A stretch of DNA of 64,000 nucleotides from JABDIY01 sp963803875 (GTDB taxonomy: Bacteria > Actinomycetota > Acidimicrobiia > Acidimicrobiales > SZUA-35). Below, piece by piece: positions 17,657-25,150 of the stretch (positions within the stretch are counted from its first letter, which is position 1; every line of letters starts with the position of its first letter). Below the pieces are notes generated by a model. It did no database searches. It was given only the letters and a program-made list of their open reading frames with translations, and was not told the origin of the DNA. A program made the translations under genes and the position numbers. The stretch is taken from the NCBI GenBank assembly GCA_963803875.1, contig CAWDOA010000008.1, positions 1 through 64,000 on the forward strand, in the 5' to 3' direction.

Positions 17657-19948
17657 ATGGCCGTTGGCCCCGAAACCCCTATCGAACTGATCAACGGTGT
17701 GTACGCCACACTCGATGAACGTGTGGCTGGGATGCGATCCCGGATGGGTCGACCTCTCACCCTGGCCGAGAAGATTCTCGCCAACCACCTCGACAAGCCC
17801 GACGCAGAGGTGGAACGGGGCAAGAGCTACGTGGACTTTCGTCCCGACCGGGTTGCCATGCAGGACGCCACCGCACAGATGGCGTGGCTTCAGTTCGATA
17901 CGGCCGGCCTGAGCGAGGTTCAGGTGCCAACCACCACTCACTGCGACCACCTCATCCAGGCCAAAGTCGAGGCAAAGCAAGACCTGCTCCGAGCTGTCGA
18001 CACCAACGAGGAGGTCTACGACTTCCTTCGCTCGATCAGCGCCAAGTACGGCGGCGGCTTCTGGGAACCGGGCAGCGGAATCATCCACCAGGTTGTTCTG
18101 GAGAACTACGCCTTCCCCGGTGGGATGATGATCGGAACCGACAGCCACACGCCCAACGGCGGCGGTCTCGGGATGATCGCCATCGGTGTCGGCGGCGCCG
18201 ACGCGGTCGACGTTATGACCGGGTTCCCGTGGAACGTGCGTTGGCCCAAACTCATCGGCGTCCACCTCACCGGTTCTCTGAGCGGCTGGTCCGCCCCCAA
18301 GGACGTCATCCTGAAGGTCGCGGAGATCCTCACCGTCAAGGGGGGCACTGGTGCAATCGTCGAGTACTTCGGGGACGGGGCCAACAGCCTCAGCGCCACC
18401 GGCAAGGCCACGATCTGCAACATGGGAGCCGAGATCGGTGCCACCACCAGTTTGTTCGGATACGACGACGCAATGGCCCGTTATCTGAAGAGCACCGGCC
18501 GTGAGGCAACCGCCGACGCAGCCAACGCCGTCGCTCACCACTTGCGGGCCGACGACGAGGTCCTTGCCACGCCCGGCGATTTCTTCGATCAGGTGATCGA
18601 GATCAACCTCGACGAACTGACCCCCCACATCAATGGCCCCCACACGCCCGATCTGGCTCGTGAAGTGAAGGATCTGGGAGCTGAGGCCGCAGAGAACGGC
18701 TGGCCGCTCGAGATCAGTGCCGCCCTGATCGGCAGCTGCACCAACAGCTCATATGAAGACATCACCCGGGCCGCATCCATTGCCCGTGAAGCTGCTGCCA
18801 AGGGTCTCAGCGTGAAGACCCAGCTGCTCATCACGCCGGGATCGGAACAAGTACGAGCCACGATCGAACGGGACGGTCTGCTGGCCGACTTCGAGGCCCT
18901 CGGTGCCACAGTTCTGGCCAACGCCTGCGGCCCCTGCATCGGGCAGTGGGACAGGTCGGCGGAACGTTCACCGGGCGAGACCAACGTCATCGTCACCAGC
19001 TACAACCGCAACTTCCCCAAACGCAACGACGGAGATGCCGCCACCCTGGCATTCGTCACCTCACCCGAGACGGTGATGGCCCTGGCCCTTGCCGGATCGG
19101 TCGATTTCGACCCGGTCAACGGAACGTTGTTGAACGACGCCGGAGAAGAGGTCTCACTCTCGGTACCGGTCGGTATCGAACTTCCCCCGAAGGGCTTCGA
19201 TCCGGGTGAAGAGACCTTCATCGCTCCTCCCTCCGACGGGTCCGACATCGAGGTTGCGGTCTCCCCCACTTCGGACCGGCTCCAACTGCTCGCTCCGTTT
19301 CCCGCCTGGGACGGTAGCGACTACGCCGATCTCCCCGTTCTCGTGAAGGCCCAGGGCAAGTTCACCACCGACCACATCTCGATGGCCGGCCCGTGGCTGA
19401 AATATCGGGGTCACCTGGAGAACATCTCGGGGAATCTCTACCTCGGCGCGGTGAACGCCTTTGACCAGGCCGACGGCAGCGAGTACGAGGTTGGCTTCGG
19501 CAAGAACCAGCTGAACGGAGCGACCGACACGTTCCCGAACATCGCCAGGGCCTACCACGAAGCGGGCCAGCCCTGGGTCGTCATCGGTGATGAGAACATG
19601 GGCGAGGGCTCCAGTCGTGAGCACGCCGCTATGGAGCCACGGTTCCGCCTGGGCCTCGTGGCGATCGCCCGCAGTTTCGCCCGAATCCACGAAACCAACC
19701 TGAAAAAGCAGGGCATGGTTCCACTCACCTTCGTCGACCCCGCTGACTACGACAGGATCGGCGAGGACGACCGCATCGCGGTTGTCGGTTTGGCCGACCT
19801 GACACCGGGTACCACCGTCACGGTTCAGGTCACCCAACCGTCGGGGGAAACATGGTCGTTCGAGGGGAACCACACGTTCAGCAACGAGCAGATCGAATGG
19901 TTCAAGGCGGGTAGCGCGCTCAACGTGATCCGTCGCAACCTGGCCTAG
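17657..19948 (+). CDS. Aconitate hydratase, mitochondrial type
   Basis: Intact, 763 residues. ATG 17657 follows AAGAGGAG at the right spacing. The [4Fe-4S] ligands are visible: one Cys in GSCTNSSYED and two in ANACGPCIGQWD. Substrate and structural blocks include PTTTHCDHLIQAK, MIGTDSHTPNGGGLGMIAIG, SYNRNFPKRNDGD, FVTSPETVMALALAGS and the swivel-domain motif GEGSSREHAAMEP. The length and the SYNRNF-KRNDG segment fit the mitochondrial-type branch rather than the ~890-residue AcnA/IRP branch or AcnB. It interconverts citrate and isocitrate in the TCA cycle. The divergent GntR regulator is probably linked to its control. Confidence 0.93.
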   Translation: MAVGPETPIELINGVYATLDERVAGMRSRMGRPLTLAEKILANHLDKPDAEVERGKSYVDFRPDRVAMQDATAQMAWLQFDTAGLSEVQVPTTTHCDHLIQAKVEAKQDLLRAVDTNEEVYDFLRSISAKYGGGFWEPGSGIIHQVVLENYAFPGGMMIGTDSHTPNGGGLGMIAIGVGGADAVDVMTGFPWNVRWPKLIGVHLTGSLSGWSAPKDVILKVAEILTVKGGTGAIVEYFGDGANSLSATGKATICNMGAEIGATTSLFGYDDAMARYLKSTGREATADAANAVAHHLRADDEVLATPGDFFDQVIEINLDELTPHINGPHTPDLAREVKDLGAEAAENGWPLEISAALIGSCTNSSYEDITRAASIAREAAAKGLSVKTQLLITPGSEQVRATIERDGLLADFEALGATVLANACGPCIGQWDRSAERSPGETNVIVTSYNRNFPKRNDGDAATLAFVTSPETVMALALAGSVDFDPVNGTLLNDAGEEVSLSVPVGIELPPKGFDPGEETFIAPPSDGSDIEVAVSPTSDRLQLLAPFPAWDGSDYADLPVLVKAQGKFTTDHISMAGPWLKYRGHLENISGNLYLGAVNAFDQADGSEYEVGFGKNQLNGATDTFPNIARAYHEAGQPWVVIGDENMGEGSSREHAAMEPRFRLGLVAIARSFARIHETNLKKQGMVPLTFVDPADYDRIGEDDRIAVVGLADLTPGTTVTVQVTQPSGETWSFEGNHTFSNEQIEWFKAGSALNVIRRNLA

Positions 19949-19970
19949 AACCCGGGCTATGGAGGAGTCC

Positions 19971-19995
19971 GGCCCCTTTCGCGGTGGAAGGGGTC
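19971..19995 (+). terminator. Stem-loop after the aconitase gene
   Basis: GGCCCCTT (19971-19978) can pair with AAGGGGTC (19988-19995) with one G-T pair and a 9-nt loop, 22 nt after the stop. No clear T-run follows, so this is a modest terminator candidate. Confidence 0.45.
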
Positions 19996-20069
19996 AGATC
20001 TTCATTCTCAGCCAAGACAGACATAGTTCGGCTTAGCCAGCAATCCAGGCGGCCGATAGGTTTACATCT

Positions 20070-21440
20070 ATGACCGGAGCAGCCTTTTTTGATCTCGACC
20101 GAACGCTGCTTCAGGGAGCCAGCGGACCTCTGATCTCCTCTGCGCTGCGAGCTGAAGGCCTCCTGCCCGACAAGCCGATTCGGGGTCAGGGTCTCCTGTT
20201 CGGCATCTTCAACGTGATAGGCGAGACGCTTCCCTCGATGGCACTCACCCGTGTGGGAATTCGCGCTACGAAAGGGTGGTCGGTTGCCGCATTCAAGGCG
20301 GCTGGGCAACGGGTCGCACCTGCATTGGCCGACGCCGTCGAGCCGTTCGGCCGGGAGATCATAAAGGACCATCACGACGCCGGCCGCAAGGTTGTTCTGG
20401 CAACAACCACTCCGTATGAACTGGTGAAACCTTTCGCCGACTTGATGGGATTCGACGGAGTTCTGGCCACTCGCTACCGCTCCAAAGATGGTGAGACCTA
20501 CGACGGCTCGGTCGATGGCGAGTTCGTGTGGAATCAGGGCAAGGCCCGCTGTGTGAAGGCATGGTCCAAGTCGAACCTCGTCGAGTTGACCGACAGTTAC
20601 GCGTACTCCGACAGCATTTTCGATCTGCCGATGCTCCGCACCGTGGGCCACCCCACTGCGGTCAACCCCGATCCACGCCTGTGGGCGCTCACCAAGGTGA
20701 CCGGGTGGCCGGTGTTGTACTTCACCGCTCCGCCGGGCGTACCCAAACCACTTGGCATAGAACCCCAGCGTATTGTGACTGAACTGGTGCGACCAGAGTT
20801 CCTGCCATGGGTTCGAATCGAGGTCGAAGGTCTGGAGAACCTCGACGATGTCGCCGGGGTGATCATCGCCCCGAACCACCGCAGCTACATCGATCCAGTG
20901 ATCGTTTCCCAAGCCATCAGCCGCGTTGACCGACCAGTTCGCTTCCTGTCCAAGAAAGAGATCACCGATGCTCCGGTGGTTGGTCCGATCGCCCAGGCCA
21001 TGGGCGCGATTCGGGTCGATCGGCAGAACAAGACCGGCCATCCGATGGACGATGCCGCCCGGGCTCTGCGTGCTGGTGAGATAGTGGCGGTGTTCCCCCA
21101 AGGCACTATCCCTCGCGGCCACGACTTCTTCGACCCCGACCTCAAGGGGCGTTACGGTGCGGTGCGTCTGGCGCTCCAGTCTGGAGCACCGATTGTGCCG
21201 ATTGGGCTGTGGTCAACCGAGCGAGTATGGCCGCGCAATCGCAAGCTGCCCTACCTCTTGAACATCGCCGACCCACCTCACGTCACGGTGCAATTCGGGC
21301 GTCCCTACCACCCCGAATCGGATGATCTCGCGGCAGAAACCGTACTGCTCATGCAGAAGATCGTCGATCTGCTGCCGGAGGAGGCTCGCGCCCACCACAC
21401 GCCGACCCAGGCCGAATTGGCCCGGACGATGCCCGGCTGA
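20070..21440 (+). CDS. HAD-IB phosphatase fused to PlsC acyltransferase
   Basis: Intact, 456 residues. Residues ~1-210 are a HAD-IB domain: AAFFDLDRTLLQGASG (nucleophile Asp in DLDRT), VVLATTTPYELVKPF and YSDSIFDLPMLRTVG. Residues ~250-440 are a PlsC acyltransferase: IIAPNHRSYIDPVIV (NHX4D variant), LSKKEI, AMGAIRVDR, FPQGTIPRG and PIVPIGLWSTER. This order matches the actinobacterial plsC/HAD fusions such as the M. tuberculosis PlsC protein. It could acylate lysophosphatidate and dephosphorylate the product, but the domain coupling is untested. A 6C-type small RNA follows on the same strand. Confidence 0.9.
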   Translation: MTGAAFFDLDRTLLQGASGPLISSALRAEGLLPDKPIRGQGLLFGIFNVIGETLPSMALTRVGIRATKGWSVAAFKAAGQRVAPALADAVEPFGREIIKDHHDAGRKVVLATTTPYELVKPFADLMGFDGVLATRYRSKDGETYDGSVDGEFVWNQGKARCVKAWSKSNLVELTDSYAYSDSIFDLPMLRTVGHPTAVNPDPRLWALTKVTGWPVLYFTAPPGVPKPLGIEPQRIVTELVRPEFLPWVRIEVEGLENLDDVAGVIIAPNHRSYIDPVIVSQAISRVDRPVRFLSKKEITDAPVVGPIAQAMGAIRVDRQNKTGHPMDDAARALRAGEIVAVFPQGTIPRGHDFFDPDLKGRYGAVRLALQSGAPIVPIGLWSTERVWPRNRKLPYLLNIADPPHVTVQFGRPYHPESDDLAAETVLLMQKIVDLLPEEARAHHTPTQAELARTMPG

Positions 21441-21514
21441 GCAGCACACTCAGTGGGTCAGGAATATGACCACTTTCACATTGGTCGCGCCGACGTTGGC
21501 CTGTGTCGTTGATC

Positions 21515-21520
21515 TAAAAT
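21515..21520 (+). promoter_or_regulatory. -10 element of the 6C-like RNA
   Basis: TAAAAT at 21515-21520 lies ~7 nt upstream of the first predicted RNA base near 21527. No strong -35 is seen at optimal spacing; GACGTT at 21492-21497 is a weak candidate. Confidence 0.5.
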
Positions 21521-21526
21521 GAAGAC

Positions 21527-21626
21527 AGTGCATCTCCCCCTTTGATGCAAAGACGCCGAGTCGGTTCCCCCTTTTCCAGAATCGGCGTCCAGAAAGCCGG
21601 CCCATCGGGCCGGCTTTCCTTGTTTT
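21527..21626 (+). ncRNA. 6C-type small RNA (actinobacterial C-rich loop sRNA)
   Basis: Three hairpins in ~100 nt. (1) TGCATC (21529-21534) pairs with GATGCA (21544-21549) around the loop TCCCCCTTT. (2) GACGCCGA (21552-21559) pairs with TCGGCGTC (21582-21589) around a 22-nt loop containing CCCCC. (3) A rho-independent terminator, AAAGCCGGCCC pairing with GGGCCGGCTTT (21593-21617), ends in TCCTTGTTTT. Two hairpins with exposed C-runs followed by a terminator is the definition of the actinobacterial 6C RNA (B11 in M. tuberculosis, ~93 nt). B11 lies next to a HAD-IB gene, and the gene upstream here is a HAD-IB fusion. C-runs here are five long, slightly below the usual six. Confidence 0.8.
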
Positions 21627-21679
21627 ACCCAAACCACCGAGCCACCGCAGGAAACTCCGGCCGAAGAGGCCGCCGTTCG

Positions 21680-21696
21680 TCGGCGCTACGCGCCGA
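21680..21696 (-). terminator. Palindromic stem-loop downstream of the carboxyltransferase gene
   Basis: TCGGCGC (21680-21686) pairs with GCGCCGA (21690-21696) with a 3-nt loop, 18 nt beyond the carboxyltransferase stop on its strand. The same palindrome core (CGGCGC-N3-GCGCCG) recurs twice in the tRNA-Val/tRNA-Cys repeat region at 59.5-59.7 kb. Confidence 0.5.
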
Positions 21697-21713
21697 ACTC
21701 GCCGGAGGGACAA

Positions 21714-23099
21714 TTAGAGAGGCATGTTGTCGTGGCGGCGGGGGCGCAGCTTCTCCCGCTTTGTTGACAGCATGTGAAGTGATGCGATCACCTTCTGGCG
21801 GGTCAGTTCCGGTTCGATCACTGCGGTGATTGAACCGGATTCGGCGGCGGGATAGGGCGTCAGATGCGTCGCTTCATAGTCAGCAACCCGAGCTGCCTTC
21901 TCCTCATCGGTCACCCCCCGATGCAGGATCTCCACCGCGCCTTTGGCCCCCATGACAGCGACCTCGGCGGTGGGCCAGGCGAACATGACGTCGTTGCCCA
22001 TGTTCACCGAGTCCATCACGATGTACGCACCTCCGTAGGACTTGCGGAGTATCAGTCCGACACGTGGGACGGTGGCCCGCGCATAGGCGAACGCCAATTG
22101 TGCGCCGTGGCGGATCATTCCTCGCCATTCGAGATCTTTGCCCGGAAGGAACCCGCTGGTGTCCACCACCGTGAGCAGCGGAATGTTGAAAGCATCACAG
22201 AAGCTCACGAATCGTGCGCCCTTTTGACTGGCGGCGATGTCGATGCTGCCGGCCATCGATTGGGTCTGGTTGGCCACGACGCCAACCGCAGTGCCGCCCA
22301 TGGTTGCGAAGCCGGTCACGATGTTGGGCGCCCACTGCGCCCGCAGCTCGGTGAAGTGACCATCGTCTACGACCTCGGCAATGATGTTGCGAACGTCGTA
22401 GCTTCCAGTTGGTGATTCGGGCAACAACTCCCCCGCCGCCGGTGTGAGCCGCTCGATCGGGTCGTCGCTAGGGGCGATCTTCGGGAGCTCATCCACGTGA
22501 TTGGGCAGGTACGACAAGACCTCCAGCAGGTAGTCCTCGCCATCGGCGGGCGAATCGACGACAGCTGCGGCAAGACCGCTGCTCCGCTGGTGGGCTCCGG
22601 CACCTCCCAGCTCTTGGCCACTTATGTTGGTGCCGGTGAAGTCACGCACCATCCGCGGTCCGGAAAGATAGGCGTAGGCATCCGTGGTGAAAGCGACGAC
22701 GTCGGCGAGCCCCAGCAGGAAGGACGGACCGGAAAGGACCGCTCCATCGGCCACGAACAACATCGGCACGACGCCACTCGACCGAACCATCTCCCGCGCT
22801 ATCCGGCTCCATGCCACCGACGGCGCTAGGCCCTCGGCGACGTTGGGCCCGGCCGCGTTGAGGTGGCCGATCACCGGTAATCCCTGGTCGCGGGCTGTCC
22901 GAATCCCGGCTTCGACCACCCCGCAGTCGGCCTCGCCGATAGTGGTCCCAGCCTGAGATCCGAATAGCGAGATCCGCATGAATCGGCGATCGTCGACCAC
23001 CACGACCCGGGCGGTGGACTTCTTCGATGTACCGGCCCTGAGGTCGATCGTTCCAGTCTCGCTGAGGTCGAGTTCAGCGGTTGATCCCGATCCGGCCAT
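21714..23099 (-). CDS. Acyl-CoA carboxylase carboxyltransferase (beta-type subunit)
   Basis: 461 residues from ATG 23099 (AGGGG just upstream); the frame also has a GTG at 23117. Crotonase-fold carboxyltransferase blocks: VIGHLNAAGPNVAEG, GPSFLLGLADVVAFT, LSGPRMVRDFTG, GELLPESPTGSYDVRNII, FATMGGTAVGVVANQ, FCDAFNIPLLTVVDTSGFLPG, LRKSYGGAYIVMDS and FAWPTAEVAVMGAKGAVEIL. The two oxyanion-hole regions typical of PccB/AccD are present. It carboxylates acetyl-, propionyl- or a related acyl-CoA using biotin carried by a partner alpha subunit that is not in this window. The N-terminal ~90 residues are shorter and less conserved than in PccB, so a specialised subunit is possible. Confidence 0.86.
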   Translation of the reverse strand: MAGSGSTAELDLSETGTIDLRAGTSKKSTARVVVVDDRRFMRISLFGSQAGTTIGEADCGVVEAGIRTARDQGLPVIGHLNAAGPNVAEGLAPSVAWSRIAREMVRSSGVVPMLFVADGAVLSGPSFLLGLADVVAFTTDAYAYLSGPRMVRDFTGTNISGQELGGAGAHQRSSGLAAAVVDSPADGEDYLLEVLSYLPNHVDELPKIAPSDDPIERLTPAAGELLPESPTGSYDVRNIIAEVVDDGHFTELRAQWAPNIVTGFATMGGTAVGVVANQTQSMAGSIDIAASQKGARFVSFCDAFNIPLLTVVDTSGFLPGKDLEWRGMIRHGAQLAFAYARATVPRVGLILRKSYGGAYIVMDSVNMGNDVMFAWPTAEVAVMGAKGAVEILHRGVTDEEKAARVADYEATHLTPYPAAESGSITAVIEPELTRQKVIASLHMLSTKREKLRPRRHDNMPL

Positions 23100-23213
23100 C
23101 CCCCTGTTGTAGCGCACGAAGTCGTGCCCCAGTTCTCAAACTGACCGATCGGGTCGAAGCCCAGCGACGTGTGGACTGTGAGCGCGCAGAAGCAAGGAAC
23201 TACGGTCGGCACC

Positions 23214-24197
23214 ATGACAGACGGGCCTTGGTCGGCATACGGCGTCCAAACAGTTCAGGCATTGGGCGACGCCGTGGTAGGGCGGCAGCGCGAGATTGAA
23301 ATCGTTGTTGCGGCCTTGATGTCGGGCCGTCACCTCCTGCTGGAGGGCCCACCGGGCACCGGCAAGTCAACACTTCTGCGATCGATCGCTGAGGCATCCG
23401 GGCACGCCATGGAGTTCTGCGAGGGCAACGCCGACCTCACGCCGGCACGCCTGAGCGGTCACTTCGATCCGGCCCAGGTGCTCGAGGCTGGGTATGTAAG
23501 GGAAATCTGGATCGACGGACCGCTCACGCGTGCATTGATCGATGGCTCGTTGCTGTATCTCGAGGAGATCAACCGGATTCCGGAAGAGACTCTCAACCTT
23601 CTGGTCACTGTGATGAGCGAGGGGGAACTCACAATCCCCCGACTGGGCCGGATCGTGGCCCATCCCGATTTTCGGTTCGTCGCTGCGATGAACCCGTTCG
23701 ACGCTGTTGGTACCGCTCGAATATCGGGTGCGATCTACGATCGCGTCTGTCGAGTGGCGATGGACTACCAGACCGTTGATCATGAACGCGAGATCGCCGG
23801 CCGATCCTCCCATGCGGCGTCCGCATCGCCATCTCTGGTGGCAAAGAGCGTCGCCCTGGTGCGCGCCACCCGGTCCCATCCAGACCTTCGGGTCGGTTCC
23901 TCGGTGCGGGGGGCGATCGACCTGGTTGTTCTCGCAACCGAGCTGGCCGTGCTCCGAGCAGAATCCGGCGATCTCACTTCGGTGAATCTGGATGCTGCGT
24001 TGTGCGCACTGAGTGGGCGGATTCAGGTTCAGGATGGGGTGACCCGTACCCCCGAAGACATCATCACTGAGCTCTTCGAATCGAGCTTCGCTGACACCGA
24101 TGATGAATCTGACGGTTCGGTGGACGGTGAAGCTGATGATCCGGGAAAAGCGATGGGCCGTCCGATGACGGCCACTCCCCTTCGCCGACGGGAATAG
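23214..24197 (+). CDS. MoxR-family AAA+ ATPase
   Basis: 327 residues from ATG 23214. Walker A GPPGTGKSTLLRS, the region HAMEFCEGNADLTPARLSGH, Walker B with LLYLEEINRIPEETLNLL, sensor 1 in FRFVAAMNPFDAVGTARI, and the Arg-finger segment SGAIYDRVCR. The C-terminus is acidic (SSFADTDDESDGSVDGEADD). MoxR ATPases act as chaperones that load metals or cofactors with a VWA partner, which is the next gene. After the acidic stretch a different frame stays open right through into the VWA gene. The pair may therefore really be one BchD-like AAA-acidic linker-VWA protein split by an indel near 24140-24190. Confidence 0.88.
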   Translation: MTDGPWSAYGVQTVQALGDAVVGRQREIEIVVAALMSGRHLLLEGPPGTGKSTLLRSIAEASGHAMEFCEGNADLTPARLSGHFDPAQVLEAGYVREIWIDGPLTRALIDGSLLYLEEINRIPEETLNLLVTVMSEGELTIPRLGRIVAHPDFRFVAAMNPFDAVGTARISGAIYDRVCRVAMDYQTVDHEREIAGRSSHAASASPSLVAKSVALVRATRSHPDLRVGSSVRGAIDLVVLATELAVLRAESGDLTSVNLDAALCALSGRIQVQDGVTRTPEDIITELFESSFADTDDESDGSVDGEADDPGKAMGRPMTATPLRRRE

Positions 24198-24259
24198 CCG
24201 GGCAATCCCCCGGCGACGAGGACGACAGAATCCTCGAAGGTGAGGACGCCGACCACGCC

Positions 24260-25150
24260 ATGGTCGACCAGGCCCGTCGAACCGTCAGCCGCCGTGACCT
24301 CGACCGGAACGAACGGTTCGCTGACGTGTCTCCCGAGGTCGGCTCGGTCGACATCGTCGCATTTGATGAATTGATGGAGGAAGATCCCGATGAAGGTCTG
24401 ACGATGTTGGCTGCTATGGCACAGGCCACCGATAGGGATCTTGCCCGTTTTGCCAAGCAGCTCGCCAGTCGGCTGGCGCTCGATTTGGCTCGTATCGGAC
24501 CGGCACGGAGCAGAGGAACAGGAAGGTTGGTTCGAATGCCGGCCTCTGTCGATCGAACCGACCTCGATATCGATGCCAGCATGGATTCAATCGTGGCAGC
24601 TCGGGCAGACCGGCGTCCGGTGGATCTCGAGGACCTCACTGCTACCGGCTGGCAAAGGCCATCCACCGCTCTTTGTTTGCTGATCGATCGATCCGGCTCC
24701 ATGAACGGCGAGCGCCTCGCGGCAGCAGCCCTTGCCGCAGCCGCCTGCAGCTACCGAGCCCCCCACGAACTGTCTGTGCTCACCTTCAGTGATCGGGTGA
24801 TCGAGATCAAGTCTCTTCTCGAGAAGCGTCCGATAGAAGCTGTCGTCGGCGATGTGTTGAGCCTCCGAGGGCACGGCACAACCGACATTGCGCTGGCTCT
24901 CAAGGCAGCTGGCCGGCAGCTGGCTCGATCCACCGCCCAACGACGTGTGACGGTGTTGCTCTCCGACTCTGAGGTTACGGCCGGGCGAGATCCAGTGCCT
25001 CAAGCGCGCTCGCTCGAGGAACTGATCATCCTCGCTCCCAGCGATGACGCCCGACACGCCGAGGCGCTATCGCGATCGGCCGGTGCCAGGCTCGGGCTGA
25101 TCGACGGTCCCTCCAGCTTGGTCGAGACACTGCGTAGCGTCCTCGCCTGA
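24260..25150 (+). CDS. VWA-domain protein, MoxR partner
   Basis: 296 residues from ATG 24260; open frame extends upstream in a Glu/Asp-rich segment (GDEDDRILEGEDADHA). The helical N-terminal half includes ARRTVSRRDLDRNERFADVS. The VWA domain occupies ~130-296 with the MIDAS motif LLIDRSGSMNGERL (DxSxS), LTFSDRVIEI and the conserved Thr in LRGHGTTDIALAL, then VTVLLSDSEVTAG. This is the usual MoxR-VWA gene pair that couples ATP hydrolysis to metal or cofactor insertion. It overlaps the next gene by TGATG, so translation is coupled to the MftF-like glycosyltransferase. Confidence 0.88.
   Translation: MVDQARRTVSRRDLDRNERFADVSPEVGSVDIVAFDELMEEDPDEGLTMLAAMAQATDRDLARFAKQLASRLALDLARIGPARSRGTGRLVRMPASVDRTDLDIDASMDSIVAARADRRPVDLEDLTATGWQRPSTALCLLIDRSGSMNGERLAAAALAAAACSYRAPHELSVLTFSDRVIEIKSLLEKRPIEAVVGDVLSLRGHGTTDIALALKAAGRQLARSTAQRRVTVLLSDSEVTAGRDPVPQARSLEELIILAPSDDARHAEALSRSAGARLGLIDGPSSLVETLRSVLA

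Noticed and set aside
17606..18643. 345-codon minus-strand frame inside aconitase
   Set aside because: Antisense shadow of a perfectly conserved aconitase; it contains no family motif.
17657..19948. Transfer of aconitase and phosphofructokinase from a eukaryote
   Set aside because: Mitochondrial-type aconitase occurs in several bacterial phyla and both genes have the base composition of their neighbours; motif resemblance alone does not show transfer.
19920..21122. 400-codon minus-strand frame opposite the HAD-PlsC fusion
   Set aside because: The plus strand has all HAD and PlsC motifs; this frame is compositionally odd.
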